Assembly (NCBI GenBank): GCA_964426355.1
Contig: CAYRRA010000035.1
Span: 1 to 25,830 of the forward strand
DNA length: 25,830 bases
Source: JAJFTV01 sp964426355
Lineage (GTDB): Bacteria; Chloroflexota; Anaerolineae; Anaerolineales; Anaerolineaceae
Direction of reading: 5' to 3'
How positions within the stretch are numbered: the first letter of the stretch is position 1; every line of letters begins with the position of its first letter. The notes beneath the pieces are model-generated. The model was not told where the DNA came from, did no database searches, and saw only the letters and a program-made list of their open reading frames with translations. Both the position numbers and the translations under genes were made by a program. This document shows positions 8,424 through 16,324 of this stretch, in pieces.

Positions 8424-9185
8424 ATGGAAGGTTTTTTTAGCTTAAAGACACTGCTTCGCCTGGCAGCAGCTGCCATTGTGCTGGCTGCATTAATTGTATT
8501 GATTTCTGAACGGATCGAGAATACTCGCCCATTAGATGTCATCGCTCAGCGTGAAGTCACCCGCATCGTTGAGCAAACGGTGATCGTCACACAAATCGTT
8601 GACCGAATTGTCACTGCAACACCGATGCAACTCGATCCGTCAGACACGAGCGCTCAACCGGTCAGCACAAGCACACCCCAAGCCACCGGCACGCCCGAAA
8701 CCCTGGCGGTATTGCCAGATGGTTTCAGTATCTGGTGTTTGCCAAAAGGCAGTAAACCCGATGAAAATCTTATCCCTGTCACCGGGCAGGCGCCAGAGAA
8801 TGCGTATTTTGCCGAAAAATCAGGCGATACCCTCACCGTGACCACGCAGATGCAAAGCTGTACTTTTGTTGCTACATTCAACCAGCCGCTTCCGGAAGGT
8901 GTGCGCTTGCAAGTTAAGGACCTTAACCCGACTCCTTTCATTGACGAAGAGCTGTTGGTTTCAGCAGAAAACAGGTCGATGGGATACATCACCCTGGATC
9001 ATTATTTCATCGTTGATCCGCCGTACTGGGAAGTGACCTATCAGGTGGTGCTGCTTTCCATTGAGGGCGAAAGTTTGTGGGAAAAACCCGTGCTCTTCAA
9101 GCGGGGCTGGCAACCCGCTCCATGCCCAAATGGATTGATGCCCAATCCCTACACGCTTGAATGTGATACACAACCATCCGACTGA
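8424..9185 (+). CDS. Membrane-anchored extracellular protein of unknown function
   Basis: A 253-residue protein not assigned to a family. Residues 8-27 form one hydrophobic helix (LLRLAAAAIVLAALIVLI) that probably stays as an anchor. It is followed by a Val/Ile/Thr-rich stalk (about 42-65) and a Thr/Pro/Ser linker (66-92); this stalk style is common in Chloroflexota surface proteins. The outer domain (about 95-253) is beta-rich by eye with paired Cys residues: WCLPKG, SCTFVATF and the C-terminal CPNGLMPNPYTLEC. The last resembles short extracellular Cys motifs, so disulfides are likely. The ATG has only a weak GGAA upstream. It is convergent with the GGDEF gene, and a hairpin pair lies between them. 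Function unknown. Confidence 0.75.
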   Translation: MEGFFSLKTLLRLAAAAIVLAALIVLISERIENTRPLDVIAQREVTRIVEQTVIVTQIVDRIVTATPMQLDPSDTSAQPVSTSTPQATGTPETLAVLPDGFSIWCLPKGSKPDENLIPVTGQAPENAYFAEKSGDTLTVTTQMQSCTFVATFNQPLPEGVRLQVKDLNPTPFIDEELLVSAENRSMGYITLDHYFIVDPPYWEVTYQVVLLSIEGESLWEKPVLFKRGWQPAPCPNGLMPNPYTLECDTQPSD

Positions 9186-9227
9186 CCCGGCTGTTGCCCT
9201 TCCTTTACATAGAAAACTCAAAGACCA

Positions 9228-9266
9228 CTGGAAGTCTTTCCAGAAAACACCTCAAGCCTTCTTGAG
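9228..9266. terminator. Hairpin pair between convergent genes, probable bidirectional terminator
   Basis: Two perfect 6-bp hairpins lie between the stops at 9185 and 9278: CTGGAA-GTCT-TTCCAG (9228-9243) and CTCAAG-CCTT-CTTGAG (9251-9266). On the minus strand the second is followed by GTGTTTTC, on the plus strand by nothing T-rich. They are placed as terminators for both genes but lack a strong T-tract, so efficiency is uncertain. Confidence 0.4.
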
Positions 9267-9277
9267 AAGTGCCCCCA

Positions 9278-11665
9278 TTAATCTTTAGGGTTCTGAATGG
9301 GCAGGGTGAAGAAAAAACGCTTCTTCTTTTTGTTTTTCACGTCATACATGCGTTCATCCGCCTTTTTTATACTCTCCCGCAGCGTGCCACGCTGATTGCA
9401 AGTATAACCACCCGCAGACAGGCTGATGACATAGTTCAGATCGTTCTGCTCGTTCTCCGCGTTGATATTAAGGTCAATACGGCTCAACACTTGATGAAGG
9501 ATATTCTCATCACAGTTGGGCATCAGGATAGCAAATTCATCCCCGCCAATCCGTGCAATGATATCATCCGAACGGATCGATTTTTTAAGCACCCTGCTGG
9601 CACGAATCAACAAGTCATCACCGCTTGCGTGACCTAACTGGTCGTTCACCAGCTTCAGGTTATCAACATCTACCACAACCACACCGACCGGGAAGATTCC
9701 GTTCTCCTCAATCCGTTCGATCTCATCCTCAAAATAGGCACGATTGAAAATACCGGTCAGCACATCGTGTAAGCCGATGTAACGCAGTTTATCTTCTTCC
9801 TCTTTGCGCTGTGTGATATCTTTGAAAATCGCAATCGTCCCAAGGAACTGCCCGTTTACATCGAAACGCGGCGTGGTGGTAATCAACAGGCTTCTCGTTT
9901 CAGAATCAAGCCTATGAATGGTTATTTCAAATGAGCTTTCAGCGCCTTGTTGGCGCAGGTTGGATTGTCGTGAGATGAACGAATATTGTTCCTCATCCAT
10001 AAATTCGCGCAGGCTCTTGCCAGCAATACTGCCGCGTTGCGCCCCAAAAATATCTTCTCCCGCCGGGTTCATATAAACGATATTCTGATAAGGATCGATG
10101 ATGCTCACCCCGCCACCCTGCCGTTCGATCAGGTCGCGATAGCGTTTTTCGCTCTCACGCAATGCCGAATCAGCTTCTTTCCGTTCAGTGATATCTTCTG
10201 CGATCCCGGCAATGCGATAGTAATTTCCTTGCGCATCATAGATCGGGTATGCCCGTGCCCAAATCCAGCGCACAGAAGAATCAGGTTGCTCTACACGGTA
10301 TTCTTCGTTAAAGATGATGCCGTGTGAGACCAGCTCTCTCAGCGCATGGAAGACACGCCCGAAATCCTCCCAATAAATACTTTCAACGAATAAATTGGCG
10401 TCTTCATACATTTGGTCGGGTGAGCGTCCCCAAATTTCATTGAATGCGGGTGAAATATAGATAAATCGCCCACTCTCGCGGTCTCGAAGCCAGAACACCT
10501 CGCGCATGTTTTCTGCAAGTTGGCGAAACTTCACCTCTGATTGTTGTAATGCCTCTTCAATCATTTTTCTCTCAGTGATATCAACATGCGTACCTACCAT
10601 CCGCGTCGGCTTGCCGTTATGATCCTGTGCAATAATGCGCCCACGATCCAGTACCCAGCGCCACTTTCCATAACGCGAAAGCAGCCGGTATTCACAATCA
10701 AAGGAAGGTCTCTTCCATGTCATGTGTGCCTTAAAAGTTTTCAACAGGACAGGCAGGTCGTCCGGATGGACGAGCGCATAATAATCCTTGAGCAAGATAT
10801 TGTTTTCACCGGGTTTTAAACCCAGCATGGTGGCATAACGCGAATTAAAATAGGCTTCGCCATCCACAAGGTTGATATCCCACACACCATCATCGGTTGT
10901 TTCAAGCGCAAAATGCAAGCGTTCAAATTTGATTTTCAGGTTCTCCAATTCTTGTTTGCGCTGGCTGATATCCTGGACGCTGACGCGTTTGCCAATATAA
11001 TGCCCGGTTTCATCATAAACCTGGCGGGTAGTGTATTCAACCCAGCGGATTTTCCCGTTGCGCTGCTGAATGCGAATTTCATCCTTTTTAATACCTTGCG
11101 GCTTCCTGATATTGGGTGGAAGTGAGTTGATGAGCTTTTCACGGTCTTCAGGCAAGATAATTTCCAGCCGTAACGCACGGTTTTGCAAAAATTGATTCTG
11201 CGTGAAACCGGTAATCTGCTCACAAGCGGGTGAAATATATAAAAGCGAACCATCCGGATGTTCCCAATATTCAAAGATGGGTGAATAATCCGCCATGACG
11301 CGGAAATTCCCTTTGAGATCTTCCAATGCAGTACGTTGACGGGCGAGCGTGAGATGAAAATAAAGCAAAATACCCACGACCACCATTGAAGTTACACCAA
11401 CAGAAACCAGTGACGCGGGAAAATTCAATGCAAGCTGTGAATCCACCCAGATCATCACCCCCGACCAGATCCCCAACATACCATAGACCAGCCAATCGGG
11501 GTAATACAGGATAGCGAACACGACGGCAGTAAGAAGCAGGAAAAGAAGCGCCTCGGGTAAATTCAACAGGATCAACAGGTAGCCGAAAACAAAACAAACC
11601 GCAGTGAATGCGGCAAGCAGCACAGAAGGGATCGGTTTCCCGTTGACAAAGAGTTTTTTAATCAT
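9278..11665 (-). CDS. Membrane PAS(x4)-GGDEF diguanylate cyclase
   Basis: About 795 residues. An N-terminal membrane sensor region (about 12-108) contains four or so hydrophobic helices with short loops, then four PAS units (about 122-238, 248-368, 378-498, 506-622), each ending in the PAC-like motif DI(S/T)(E/Q)RK, then a GGDEF domain (about 628-790). The catalytic motif is the canonical GGDEF (707-711) in ARIGGDEFAILMP, and the product-inhibition I-site RxxD is present as RSDD (698-701), five residues upstream. It should make cyclic-di-GMP from two GTP in response to a ligand or redox signal; the signal is unknown. There is no EAL domain. The start is taken as ATG 11665 (MIKKLF); TTG at 11671 is in frame, and neither has a clear ribosome binding site. 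Transcribed alone. Confidence 0.9.
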   Translation of the reverse strand: MIKKLFVNGKPIPSVLLAAFTAVCFVFGYLLILLNLPEALLFLLLTAVVFAILYYPDWLVYGMLGIWSGVMIWVDSQLALNFPASLVSVGVTSMVVVGILLYFHLTLARQRTALEDLKGNFRVMADYSPIFEYWEHPDGSLLYISPACEQITGFTQNQFLQNRALRLEIILPEDREKLINSLPPNIRKPQGIKKDEIRIQQRNGKIRWVEYTTRQVYDETGHYIGKRVSVQDISQRKQELENLKIKFERLHFALETTDDGVWDINLVDGEAYFNSRYATMLGLKPGENNILLKDYYALVHPDDLPVLLKTFKAHMTWKRPSFDCEYRLLSRYGKWRWVLDRGRIIAQDHNGKPTRMVGTHVDITERKMIEEALQQSEVKFRQLAENMREVFWLRDRESGRFIYISPAFNEIWGRSPDQMYEDANLFVESIYWEDFGRVFHALRELVSHGIIFNEEYRVEQPDSSVRWIWARAYPIYDAQGNYYRIAGIAEDITERKEADSALRESEKRYRDLIERQGGGVSIIDPYQNIVYMNPAGEDIFGAQRGSIAGKSLREFMDEEQYSFISRQSNLRQQGAESSFEITIHRLDSETRSLLITTTPRFDVNGQFLGTIAIFKDITQRKEEEDKLRYIGLHDVLTGIFNRAYFEDEIERIEENGIFPVGVVVVDVDNLKLVNDQLGHASGDDLLIRASRVLKKSIRSDDIIARIGGDEFAILMPNCDENILHQVLSRIDLNINAENEQNDLNYVISLSAGGYTCNQRGTLRESIKKADERMYDVKNKKKKRFFFTLPIQNPKD

Positions 11666-11686
11666 GGTCAATTAGTCTTTTTACGT

Positions 11687-11737
11687 GAATCGATTCTTCA
11701 TCATTTTATCGACTTTGTCAAGTACTCGAATCGATTA
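11687..11737. repeat. Paired GAATCGATT sites upstream of the PAS-GGDEF gene
   Basis: GAATCGATTC (11687-11696) is a perfect 10-bp palindrome. GAATCGATTA (11728-11737) repeats nine of its ten bases, 41 bp away (about four helical turns, so on the same face). They lie 22-72 bp upstream of the GGDEF start codon, a fitting place for a pair of operator sites. The binding factor is unknown. Confidence 0.4.
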
Positions 11738-11991
11738 TCTGTCGATCACAGAAATTCGAATATCCAGTGAACGTGATCACTGTTGAGAGCCATCTTCATC
11801 TTGTTGCAAACATGATGCCGTTTTTTCCAAAAAACCGCCTACTTTCCGAGCGCTCAAGCCGGATTGATCGAGCACTGTCTGTTAGCATCGTCACCCACGC
11901 CCCGCTGGGGCTAAGAGAATTGAATATGGTACGAAACTTTCCCCAATTTCTGATTACCGAGCACCAGCGAAGGGATAAATTTCTCCGGATG

Positions 11992-12028
11992 AAAAAATAA
12001 CGAGGCTGCTTTTTTTGACAGCCTCGTT
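11992..12028 (-). terminator. Rho-independent terminator of the thiolase gene
   Basis: On the minus strand a 10-bp perfect stem, AACGAGGCTG (12019-12028) and CAGCCTCGTT (11999-12008), encloses a 10-nt loop and is followed by ATTTTTT. It lies about 55 nt past the thiolase stop. Read on the plus strand the same stem is followed by a looser T-rich stretch. Confidence 0.85.
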
Positions 12029-12082
12029 GGTTGTTTTCTTGCCGTGTCAGGTCTCAGGTCTGAGACCGGGTCAGAGAACTTT

Positions 12083-13306
12083 TCAATCACCAATCCATTC
12101 GACGATTGTGGCTTCACCCTGTCCGACGCCGACACAAAGTGTGGCGAGACCATAGAACGGTCTGGGCATTTCTGGCGCACGGCGGCGCATTTCGTTAATC
12201 AATGTGGTCAAGATTCGTGCTCCAGAACAGCCCAAGGGGTGCCCAAGCGCAATGGCACCGCCATTGACATTGGTGATTTCGGGTGATAGTTTCAATTCTT
12301 TCATCACAGCCAGAGATTGAGCTGCAAACGCTTCATTCAACTCCACCAGGCTGATATCGCTTATCTGTAACCCGGCACGTTGGAGGGTTTTTTGCGTGGC
12401 GTAAACCGGTCCAATTCCCATGATGCGCGGCGGTACACCGGCAGCCGCCGAACTGACCACTCGCACCAATGGTTTCATCTTCAACTCTGTTGCACGCTCA
12501 GAGTTCATTACCAGCAAGGCGGCTGCGCCGTCGTTCAGACCGGATGAATTGCCCGCGGTAACGGTGCCGCCAGCACGAAAAGCCGGTTTCAGTCGAGCAA
12601 GGCTTTCCATGCTGCTATCGCGCCGGGGGCGTTCATCAATTTCAACCATGATTGGGTCTCCCTTGCGCTGGGGTATGGGTACCGGGATAATCTCTTCAGC
12701 AAAACGACCGGTGTCAATCGCTGCAATGGCGCGTTGATGGCTTTGCAGCGCAAAAGCATCCTGCTCCTGTCGACTGATGGAGTACATCTCCGCCAGGTTT
12801 TCAGCGGTTTCGCCCATGGGTTCTGTGCCGTACAGTTCTTCCATCATTGGGTTGGGATAGCGCCAACCCAGTGCGGTATTCCATGCGGTCAGGTTGCTGC
12901 TGCCGTAAGCGGTATCGGCTTTAGGAAGCGAATACGGCGCGCGCGACATGCTTTCTACACCCCCAGCCAAAAAGATATCCCCTTCACCTGCACGGATGGC
13001 ACGCGCTGCCATGTTGACTGCGGTCAAGCCGGATGCACACAGGCGGTTGAAAGTCACTCCACCCACCTCCACCGGCATCCCAGCCAGCAGCAACGCCATG
13101 CGGGCGACATTGCGATTATCTTCACCTGCCTGGTTTGCACAACCTAAATACACCTCTTCCACAAGCGCCGGGTCCAGTTGAGTGCGTTCCAGAACCGTTT
13201 TCAACACAAATGCACCCAGGTCATCCGGTCTGACGGGAGCCAGTCTCCCACCCAACGCCCCAATAGGGGTACGAATTGCATCAATAATTACGGCGTTTGT
13301 TGTCAT
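12083..13306 (-). CDS. Acetyl-CoA acyltransferase (thiolase), 3-oxoadipyl-CoA thiolase-like
   Basis: A 407-residue type II thiolase, full length for the family. It should cleave a 3-ketoacyl-CoA with CoA to acetyl-CoA and a shortened acyl-CoA, or run in reverse. Visible motifs: NRLCASG with the nucleophilic Cys (near residue 91), VTAGNSSGLNDGAAAL, GGAIALGHPLGCSGAR with the catalytic His, and LCVGVGQG with the second catalytic Cys near the C-terminus. VYLGCANQAGEDNRNVARM matches the PcaF/PaaJ subfamily closely, so 3-oxoadipyl-CoA or a general beta-oxidation role is likely; substrate cannot be settled from sequence. Start is ATG 13306, with AGGAGGAGA (13311-13319) six nt upstream; an earlier in-frame Met lacks this. 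It is divergent from a TetR regulator and has its own terminator. It is not beside other beta-oxidation genes here. Confidence 0.93.
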   Translation of the reverse strand: MTTNAVIIDAIRTPIGALGGRLAPVRPDDLGAFVLKTVLERTQLDPALVEEVYLGCANQAGEDNRNVARMALLLAGMPVEVGGVTFNRLCASGLTAVNMAARAIRAGEGDIFLAGGVESMSRAPYSLPKADTAYGSSNLTAWNTALGWRYPNPMMEELYGTEPMGETAENLAEMYSISRQEQDAFALQSHQRAIAAIDTGRFAEEIIPVPIPQRKGDPIMVEIDERPRRDSSMESLARLKPAFRAGGTVTAGNSSGLNDGAAALLVMNSERATELKMKPLVRVVSSAAAGVPPRIMGIGPVYATQKTLQRAGLQISDISLVELNEAFAAQSLAVMKELKLSPEITNVNGGAIALGHPLGCSGARILTTLINEMRRRAPEMPRPFYGLATLCVGVGQGEATIVEWIGD

Positions 13307-13376
13307 AGATTCTCCTCCTGTCATGCTTCCGATCTAAGCATCGGGGTGGTCTTGTTTATTATGTTTGGTACAGGCG

Positions 13377-13385
13377 ATTATAGCA
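13377..13385 (-). promoter_or_regulatory. Extended -10 promoter of the thiolase gene
   Basis: On the minus strand TGC-TATAAT (13377-13385) forms an extended -10 element (TGnTATAAT). No good -35 lies 16-18 nt upstream, as is typical of extended -10 promoters. The leader would be about 65 nt to the ATG at 13306. Confidence 0.5.
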
Positions 13386-13446
13386 CTGAAAACCCTTTTC
13401 TCCTGTTTAACAAAAATAGTGAGGTGGATATTTCAATAAATGGTCC

Positions 13447-13475
13447 TTGATTTTATGAACAATGTTCATTATAAT
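13447..13475 (+). promoter_or_regulatory. Promoter of the TetR-family gene
   Basis: TTGATT (13447-13452) and a perfect TATAAT (13470-13475) are separated by exactly 17 nt. Transcription would start near 13482, about 26 nt before the ATG at 13508. A palindrome fills nearly all of the spacer. Confidence 0.65.
13455..13469. promoter_or_regulatory. Likely TetR-family operator (ATGAAC-AAT-GTTCAT)
   Basis: A perfect inverted repeat with 6-bp arms and a 3-bp centre sits entirely between the -35 and -10 boxes of the tetR promoter. A dimeric repressor bound here would block RNA polymerase, so simple autoregulation is the natural reading. No second copy was seen near the thiolase -10, 75 bp away. Confidence 0.65.
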
Positions 13476-13507
13476 TCGTCGTTATATATTCTTGGTCTTA
13501 GAAAAAT

Positions 13508-14104
13508 ATGCCAAAAAAATTGCCCGATATACAAAATAAAATTCTCGATATCGCTGAATGTTATTTTATAGAATACGGTTTCGAGAAAACGGATATGCGC
13601 CAAATTGCATCGGATGCGGATATCGCAATTGGTACGATCTATTTGCATTTTCAAAGCAAAGAAAATCTCTACCTTCAAACTATCAAACGCAGGTGGAAAA
13701 ACACCATCAACAAAATCGATTCCATCTCAAAACAGGATGGAGAACCTCAACAGTTATTATGCTTGATTTTGCAAGAGTTGGTAAACGACATGCCCAGCCG
13801 CGGATTCATAAAAACTATCTGGACGGAGATTGGCTCAATTCATCACCCCCAGGATGGCGAACGAATCGAAGAGAGAGATTACTCCAACGTGCACAATCAG
13901 ATTTCTCACCCAATCGGTATTGTACTGGAGAAAATCGCTCTGAGTAAAAATAAGGATTTTGAACACGGAGTATATGATCAATTAGGCAAATTCGCTTTTG
14001 TGATGGCGATCGAAGTATGCATGCATGATACGGCTGACTTGACCATGCGCATTGATCTAATCGTTGATGTATTGACCTCTTTTATTGAGCATCGAAATAT
14101 ATGA
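13508..14104 (+). CDS. TetR/AcrR family transcriptional regulator
   Basis: A 198-residue protein, typical for the family. The N-terminal helix-turn-helix is clear: ILDIAECYFIEYGFEKTDM, then RQIASDADIAIGTIYLHFQSKENLY (about 12-55), with the usual GTIYxHF recognition-helix ending. The C-terminal part (about 60-198) is a helical ligand-binding domain of no recognisable specificity. Its own promoter carries a palindrome in the spacer, pointing to autorepression. It is divergent from a thiolase and 85 nt upstream of a small membrane protein on the same strand, so those are candidate targets; an acyl-CoA or fatty acid ligand is possible but is only inference from the thiolase. The start lacks a strong Shine-Dalgarno. 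Confidence 0.9.
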   Translation: MPKKLPDIQNKILDIAECYFIEYGFEKTDMRQIASDADIAIGTIYLHFQSKENLYLQTIKRRWKNTINKIDSISKQDGEPQQLLCLILQELVNDMPSRGFIKTIWTEIGSIHHPQDGERIEERDYSNVHNQISHPIGIVLEKIALSKNKDFEHGVYDQLGKFAFVMAIEVCMHDTADLTMRIDLIVDVLTSFIEHRNI

Positions 14105-14189
14105 TTTTAAGTGAATTTGAATCAAAGCCATTTTTGGTAGCGAGCATGACTGTGTATTATCTAAAATCTAACAAAAAAGGATCATTGAA

Positions 14190-14399
14190 ATGAAAATCAT
14201 TAAAGCAATACTGGGTTACCTGAAGGATTGGAGAAATTTATTAACACATGCGCTGATCGGCGTTGTCATTCTTTTAGTAGCTCTCCTTATCCCTGTAGCT
14301 CCTATCTACCGTATACTTATCCTGTGCCTGGTGGTCGGGTTTAACCTCATTCGGATGAATCACGCCAAGAGATTCCTTTCCTCTGATAAAGTATCGTAG
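14190..14399 (+). CDS. Small two-helix membrane protein
   Basis: A 69-residue protein with two hydrophobic helices (about 20-37 and 39-57) separated by a tight PVAPIY turn, and basic ends (MKIIKAILGYLKDWRN and RMNHAKRF). AAAGGAT lies about 8 nt before the ATG. I do not recognise a family. It follows tetR by 85 nt and is followed directly by a strong hairpin with a T-tail, so it is probably the last gene of a tetR operon. Size, placement and the two clean helices argue that it is real. Confidence 0.6.
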   Translation: MKIIKAILGYLKDWRNLLTHALIGVVILLVALLIPVAPIYRILILCLVVGFNLIRMNHAKRFLSSDKVS

Positions 14400-14404
14400 A
14401 TCAC

Positions 14405-14482
14405 TCTGGTCTTGACCAGACTGGTCGAGAGCAGTCAGTGTACATAACCGCGCACTTTAACTGCTCTTGACCAGATTTTTTT
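14405..14482 (+). terminator. Tandem hairpins with T-tail, terminator or attenuator-like
   Basis: First hairpin: TCTGGTC-TT-GACCAGA (14405-14420). One base away starts a 15-bp stem, CTGGTCGAGAGCAGT (14421-14435) with ACTGCTCTTGACCAG (14460-14474), containing one G-U pair and a 24-nt loop, followed by A and seven T. The second hairpin is a good intrinsic terminator for the small membrane protein. The first shares CTTGACCAG with the second, so alternative pairings are possible. Confidence 0.75.
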
Positions 14483-14957
14483 ACCTGCAATTCATAAAGG
14501 TCATCATCGACTAGATGAAACGCAAACCCAGGGAATCAAACCCTTCTGAAACCGGGATCAAGCCTGCCTGCTGTACACCAAATTGCACAGGTTTCACGCA
14601 GCCGTAAAGAACATCAACATGTACTTCATACCCGGTAGTCTTCTCTTTTGCCAGCTTGTGCTTTCTCAAAAGTAACACGCCAGTCTCGGAAAACTCGGAA
14701 GAGATCAATGATATTGTCCAACAAGGGGTGGAAACCGCGCTAGAAACACCTCAGGACCAGTTATAAACTTCTGCCCAGGGCTGGCTTGTCGTGAAGATAA
14801 GTAAAGAAGAACGGCAGTAAGACAAGATGTCCCTGGGGGGGTGATCGCGAAACTAGAGATACGCCAGTAGATTCCGATCAAATTTATGGGCACAGCAGCG
14901 CGACAAAGTGTACAATAGAGATAACCGATCCGTTCCATGTATTGACGAGGAGACGAA
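14483..14957. other. Intergenic region, about 475 bases, with a possible decayed frame
   Basis: No intact gene is supported. A plus-strand frame from ATG 14515 is open to 14766 except for one TAA at 14605-14607; its second half reads like protein (VSENSEEINDIVQQGVETALE) but is too short to name. Frames on the minus strand (14511-14708, 14705-14938) lack ribosome binding sites. TACAAT at 14911-14916 is a possible -10 for the PilZ gene, without a clear -35. Confidence 0.4.
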
Positions 14958-15317
14958 ATGTCCGAAGATTTATATGAAGAAAGAAGACGGCTGAAGAGAC
15001 GTCACCTGATTTATTACTTGAAAGTAACCCACCAGGCAGACAACCACCTGATTGGCTACCTTGTCGATATCACCACTGAAGGACTGATGCTCATCAGCAA
15101 CGATCCGATTGAACCACAGACCGAATTCCCATTCAGAATGGCTCTGCCGGAAGAAGTCTTATCCAAAAACGAAATTGAAATACAGGCTAGATGCATGTGG
15201 TGTAAAAAGGACGTCAACCCCGATTTTTACGCATCCGGTTTTCAGATCATGTCCATTTCAGAAGAAGATCAAATTATCATTACCAGTCTGATACGCAGAC
15301 ATGGGTTTCAGGACTGA
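14958..15317 (+). CDS. PilZ domain protein, cyclic-di-GMP receptor
   Basis: A 119-residue single-domain PilZ protein. The N-terminal arginine loop (ERRRLKRRHLIYYL, about 8-21) supplies RxxxR, and DITTEG (38-43) is the second binding motif, (D/N)xSxxG with Thr for Ser. Both contact cyclic-di-GMP in the family. The rest (FPFRMALPEEV, ARCMWCKK, ASGFQIMSISEEDQ) fits the PilZ beta-barrel with its final helix. It should bind cyclic-di-GMP in the cytoplasm and change partner interactions; the partner is unknown. GAGGAGA (14947-14953) lies 4 nt before the ATG. It stands alone but within 10 kb of three GGDEF genes. It is convergent with the coiled-coil operon across a terminator. Confidence 0.85.
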   Translation: MSEDLYEERRRLKRRHLIYYLKVTHQADNHLIGYLVDITTEGLMLISNDPIEPQTEFPFRMALPEEVLSKNEIEIQARCMWCKKDVNPDFYASGFQIMSISEEDQIIITSLIRRHGFQD

Positions 15318-15380
15318 TAGACAGACTTGCTTCGCAACCTGTGAACACAAATTGCTTCCACATCCATATTCAGCCATACA

Positions 15381-15418
15381 AAACACCTCGACCAGTCTTT
15401 CACAAGATCGAGGTGTTT
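15381..15418. terminator. Bidirectional intrinsic terminator
   Basis: An 11-bp perfect stem, AAACACCTCGA (15381-15391) and TCGAGGTGTTT (15408-15418), with a 16-nt loop lies between convergent genes. The A/T ends give a TTTAATTT tail on the plus strand and GTGTTTTG on the minus strand, so it can serve both the PilZ gene and the coiled-coil operon. Confidence 0.8.
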
Positions 15419-15486
15419 AATTTGCCAGGGCAAATCAACGCAAGCAACTGAAATGCGCCGCTCCCCTTAACCTGGTTTCCAGAGTT

Positions 15487-16296
15487 CTATTTAAACAGTG
15501 TATTCTCCAACTCCAGGAGGTTGGCATAAAAGCTTTCCAGTTCGGTTTTAGCCTGTTGCGAATCGCGCACCAGTTCACCTTTGACCACCTTTATGCGGTT
15601 TTGCAACAAACCAGCCAGCACGGAATCGTTCTTTTCCACATAGGGCAGCAAATCCTGCAAATGCGTTTCGAGATCGTTGAGCGCCGCCAGAGCCACCGGA
15701 CCGCCCGGACCCGACTCTGTGTCCAATAAAGCCAGCCGCGCACGCAGTACATCATTTTTTGCAATGAGGAAGTAAACGCGAAAACTGGATAACTCATTTT
15801 CCGCTTGCAGGTCGGCTATTTCTGCTTCGCTGCTGGCAGATAATGCGTCCAATTCGCTTTGCGTCTCATCCAGGTCTGTCTGTACGCTTTCGATTTCCCC
15901 GTTAAGGCGTACAATTTCACTCAATGCCTGGTCCCGCTGCTGACGAACGGGCAGATACATGGTGAAATATGCCACCAGCACGCCGATTGCGAGCATTCCC
16001 ACAATCAGACCAGTAGTACGCAGCACAGGCTGCATCACACGCCCAACGCGAGTCTCCTTGCTGAAGAGAAAGTGCATTGCGCGCTTGAAGAAAGAGGGTT
16101 TTGCAGGTTTGGGCTCTTCTTGTACCTGCGCCACCTGAGCCGGGGTTTCAGAGGGTTCAGATACCTCTTGAGGTTTCACCGGTTCCGTGCTCACATCGGG
16201 GGACGGCATCTCTTCACCCGAAGAAACTTTCAAGTCTTCGATGTTTTCTTCGGCAGGTTCCTGTGGAGTTTCAACAGAATCGCTTTCTTTTTCCAT
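15487..16296 (-). CDS. Single-pass membrane coiled-coil protein (third gene of operon)
   Basis: A 269-residue protein of no named family. Residues 1-65 are acidic and Pro/Glu/Ser-rich, then a basic patch (KPAKPSFFKRAMHFLFSKETRVGR, about 62-86), one membrane helix (about 94-114), a coiled coil (about 116-165: QQRDQALSEIVRLNGEIESV.. and DETQSELDALSA) and a helical C-terminal part (about 170-269). By the positive-inside rule the acidic tail is cytoplasmic and the coiled coil outside. The layout repeats that of the two upstream genes. Start ATG 16296 is chosen for AAAGGAACG just upstream; an in-frame ATG at 16311 is poorer. It lies 28 nt after the preceding gene. Its general build recalls HemX/mitofilin-type proteins, but I see no diagnostic motif. 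Confidence 0.75.
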   Translation of the reverse strand: MEKESDSVETPQEPAEENIEDLKVSSGEEMPSPDVSTEPVKPQEVSEPSETPAQVAQVQEEPKPAKPSFFKRAMHFLFSKETRVGRVMQPVLRTTGLIVGMLAIGVLVAYFTMYLPVRQQRDQALSEIVRLNGEIESVQTDLDETQSELDALSASSEAEIADLQAENELSSFRVYFLIAKNDVLRARLALLDTESGPGGPVALAALNDLETHLQDLLPYVEKNDSVLAGLLQNRIKVVKGELVRDSQQAKTELESFYANLLELENTLFK

Positions 16297-16324
16297 GTTC
16301 GTTCCTTTCATCCAGGTATATTCT

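Larger units (their letters stand above)
11666..12082. other. Intergenic region with palindromes and the thiolase terminator
   Basis: About 415 bases between two minus-strand genes. It holds GAATCGATT repeats close to the GGDEF gene (11687-11737), further palindromes (ATTCGAAT at 11754-11761, GTGATCAC near 11772-11779), the thiolase terminator (11992-12028) and a perfect 7-bp hairpin GGTCTCA-GGTC-TGAGACC (12050-12067). An open frame at 11767-12000 ends next to the terminator but has no ribosome binding site or recognisable sequence, so I do not call it. Confidence 0.55.

Noticed and set aside
11767..12000. 77-codon frame ending at the terminator hairpin
   Set aside because: No ribosome binding site, unrecognised sequence, and the hairpin is explained as the thiolase terminator on the other strand.
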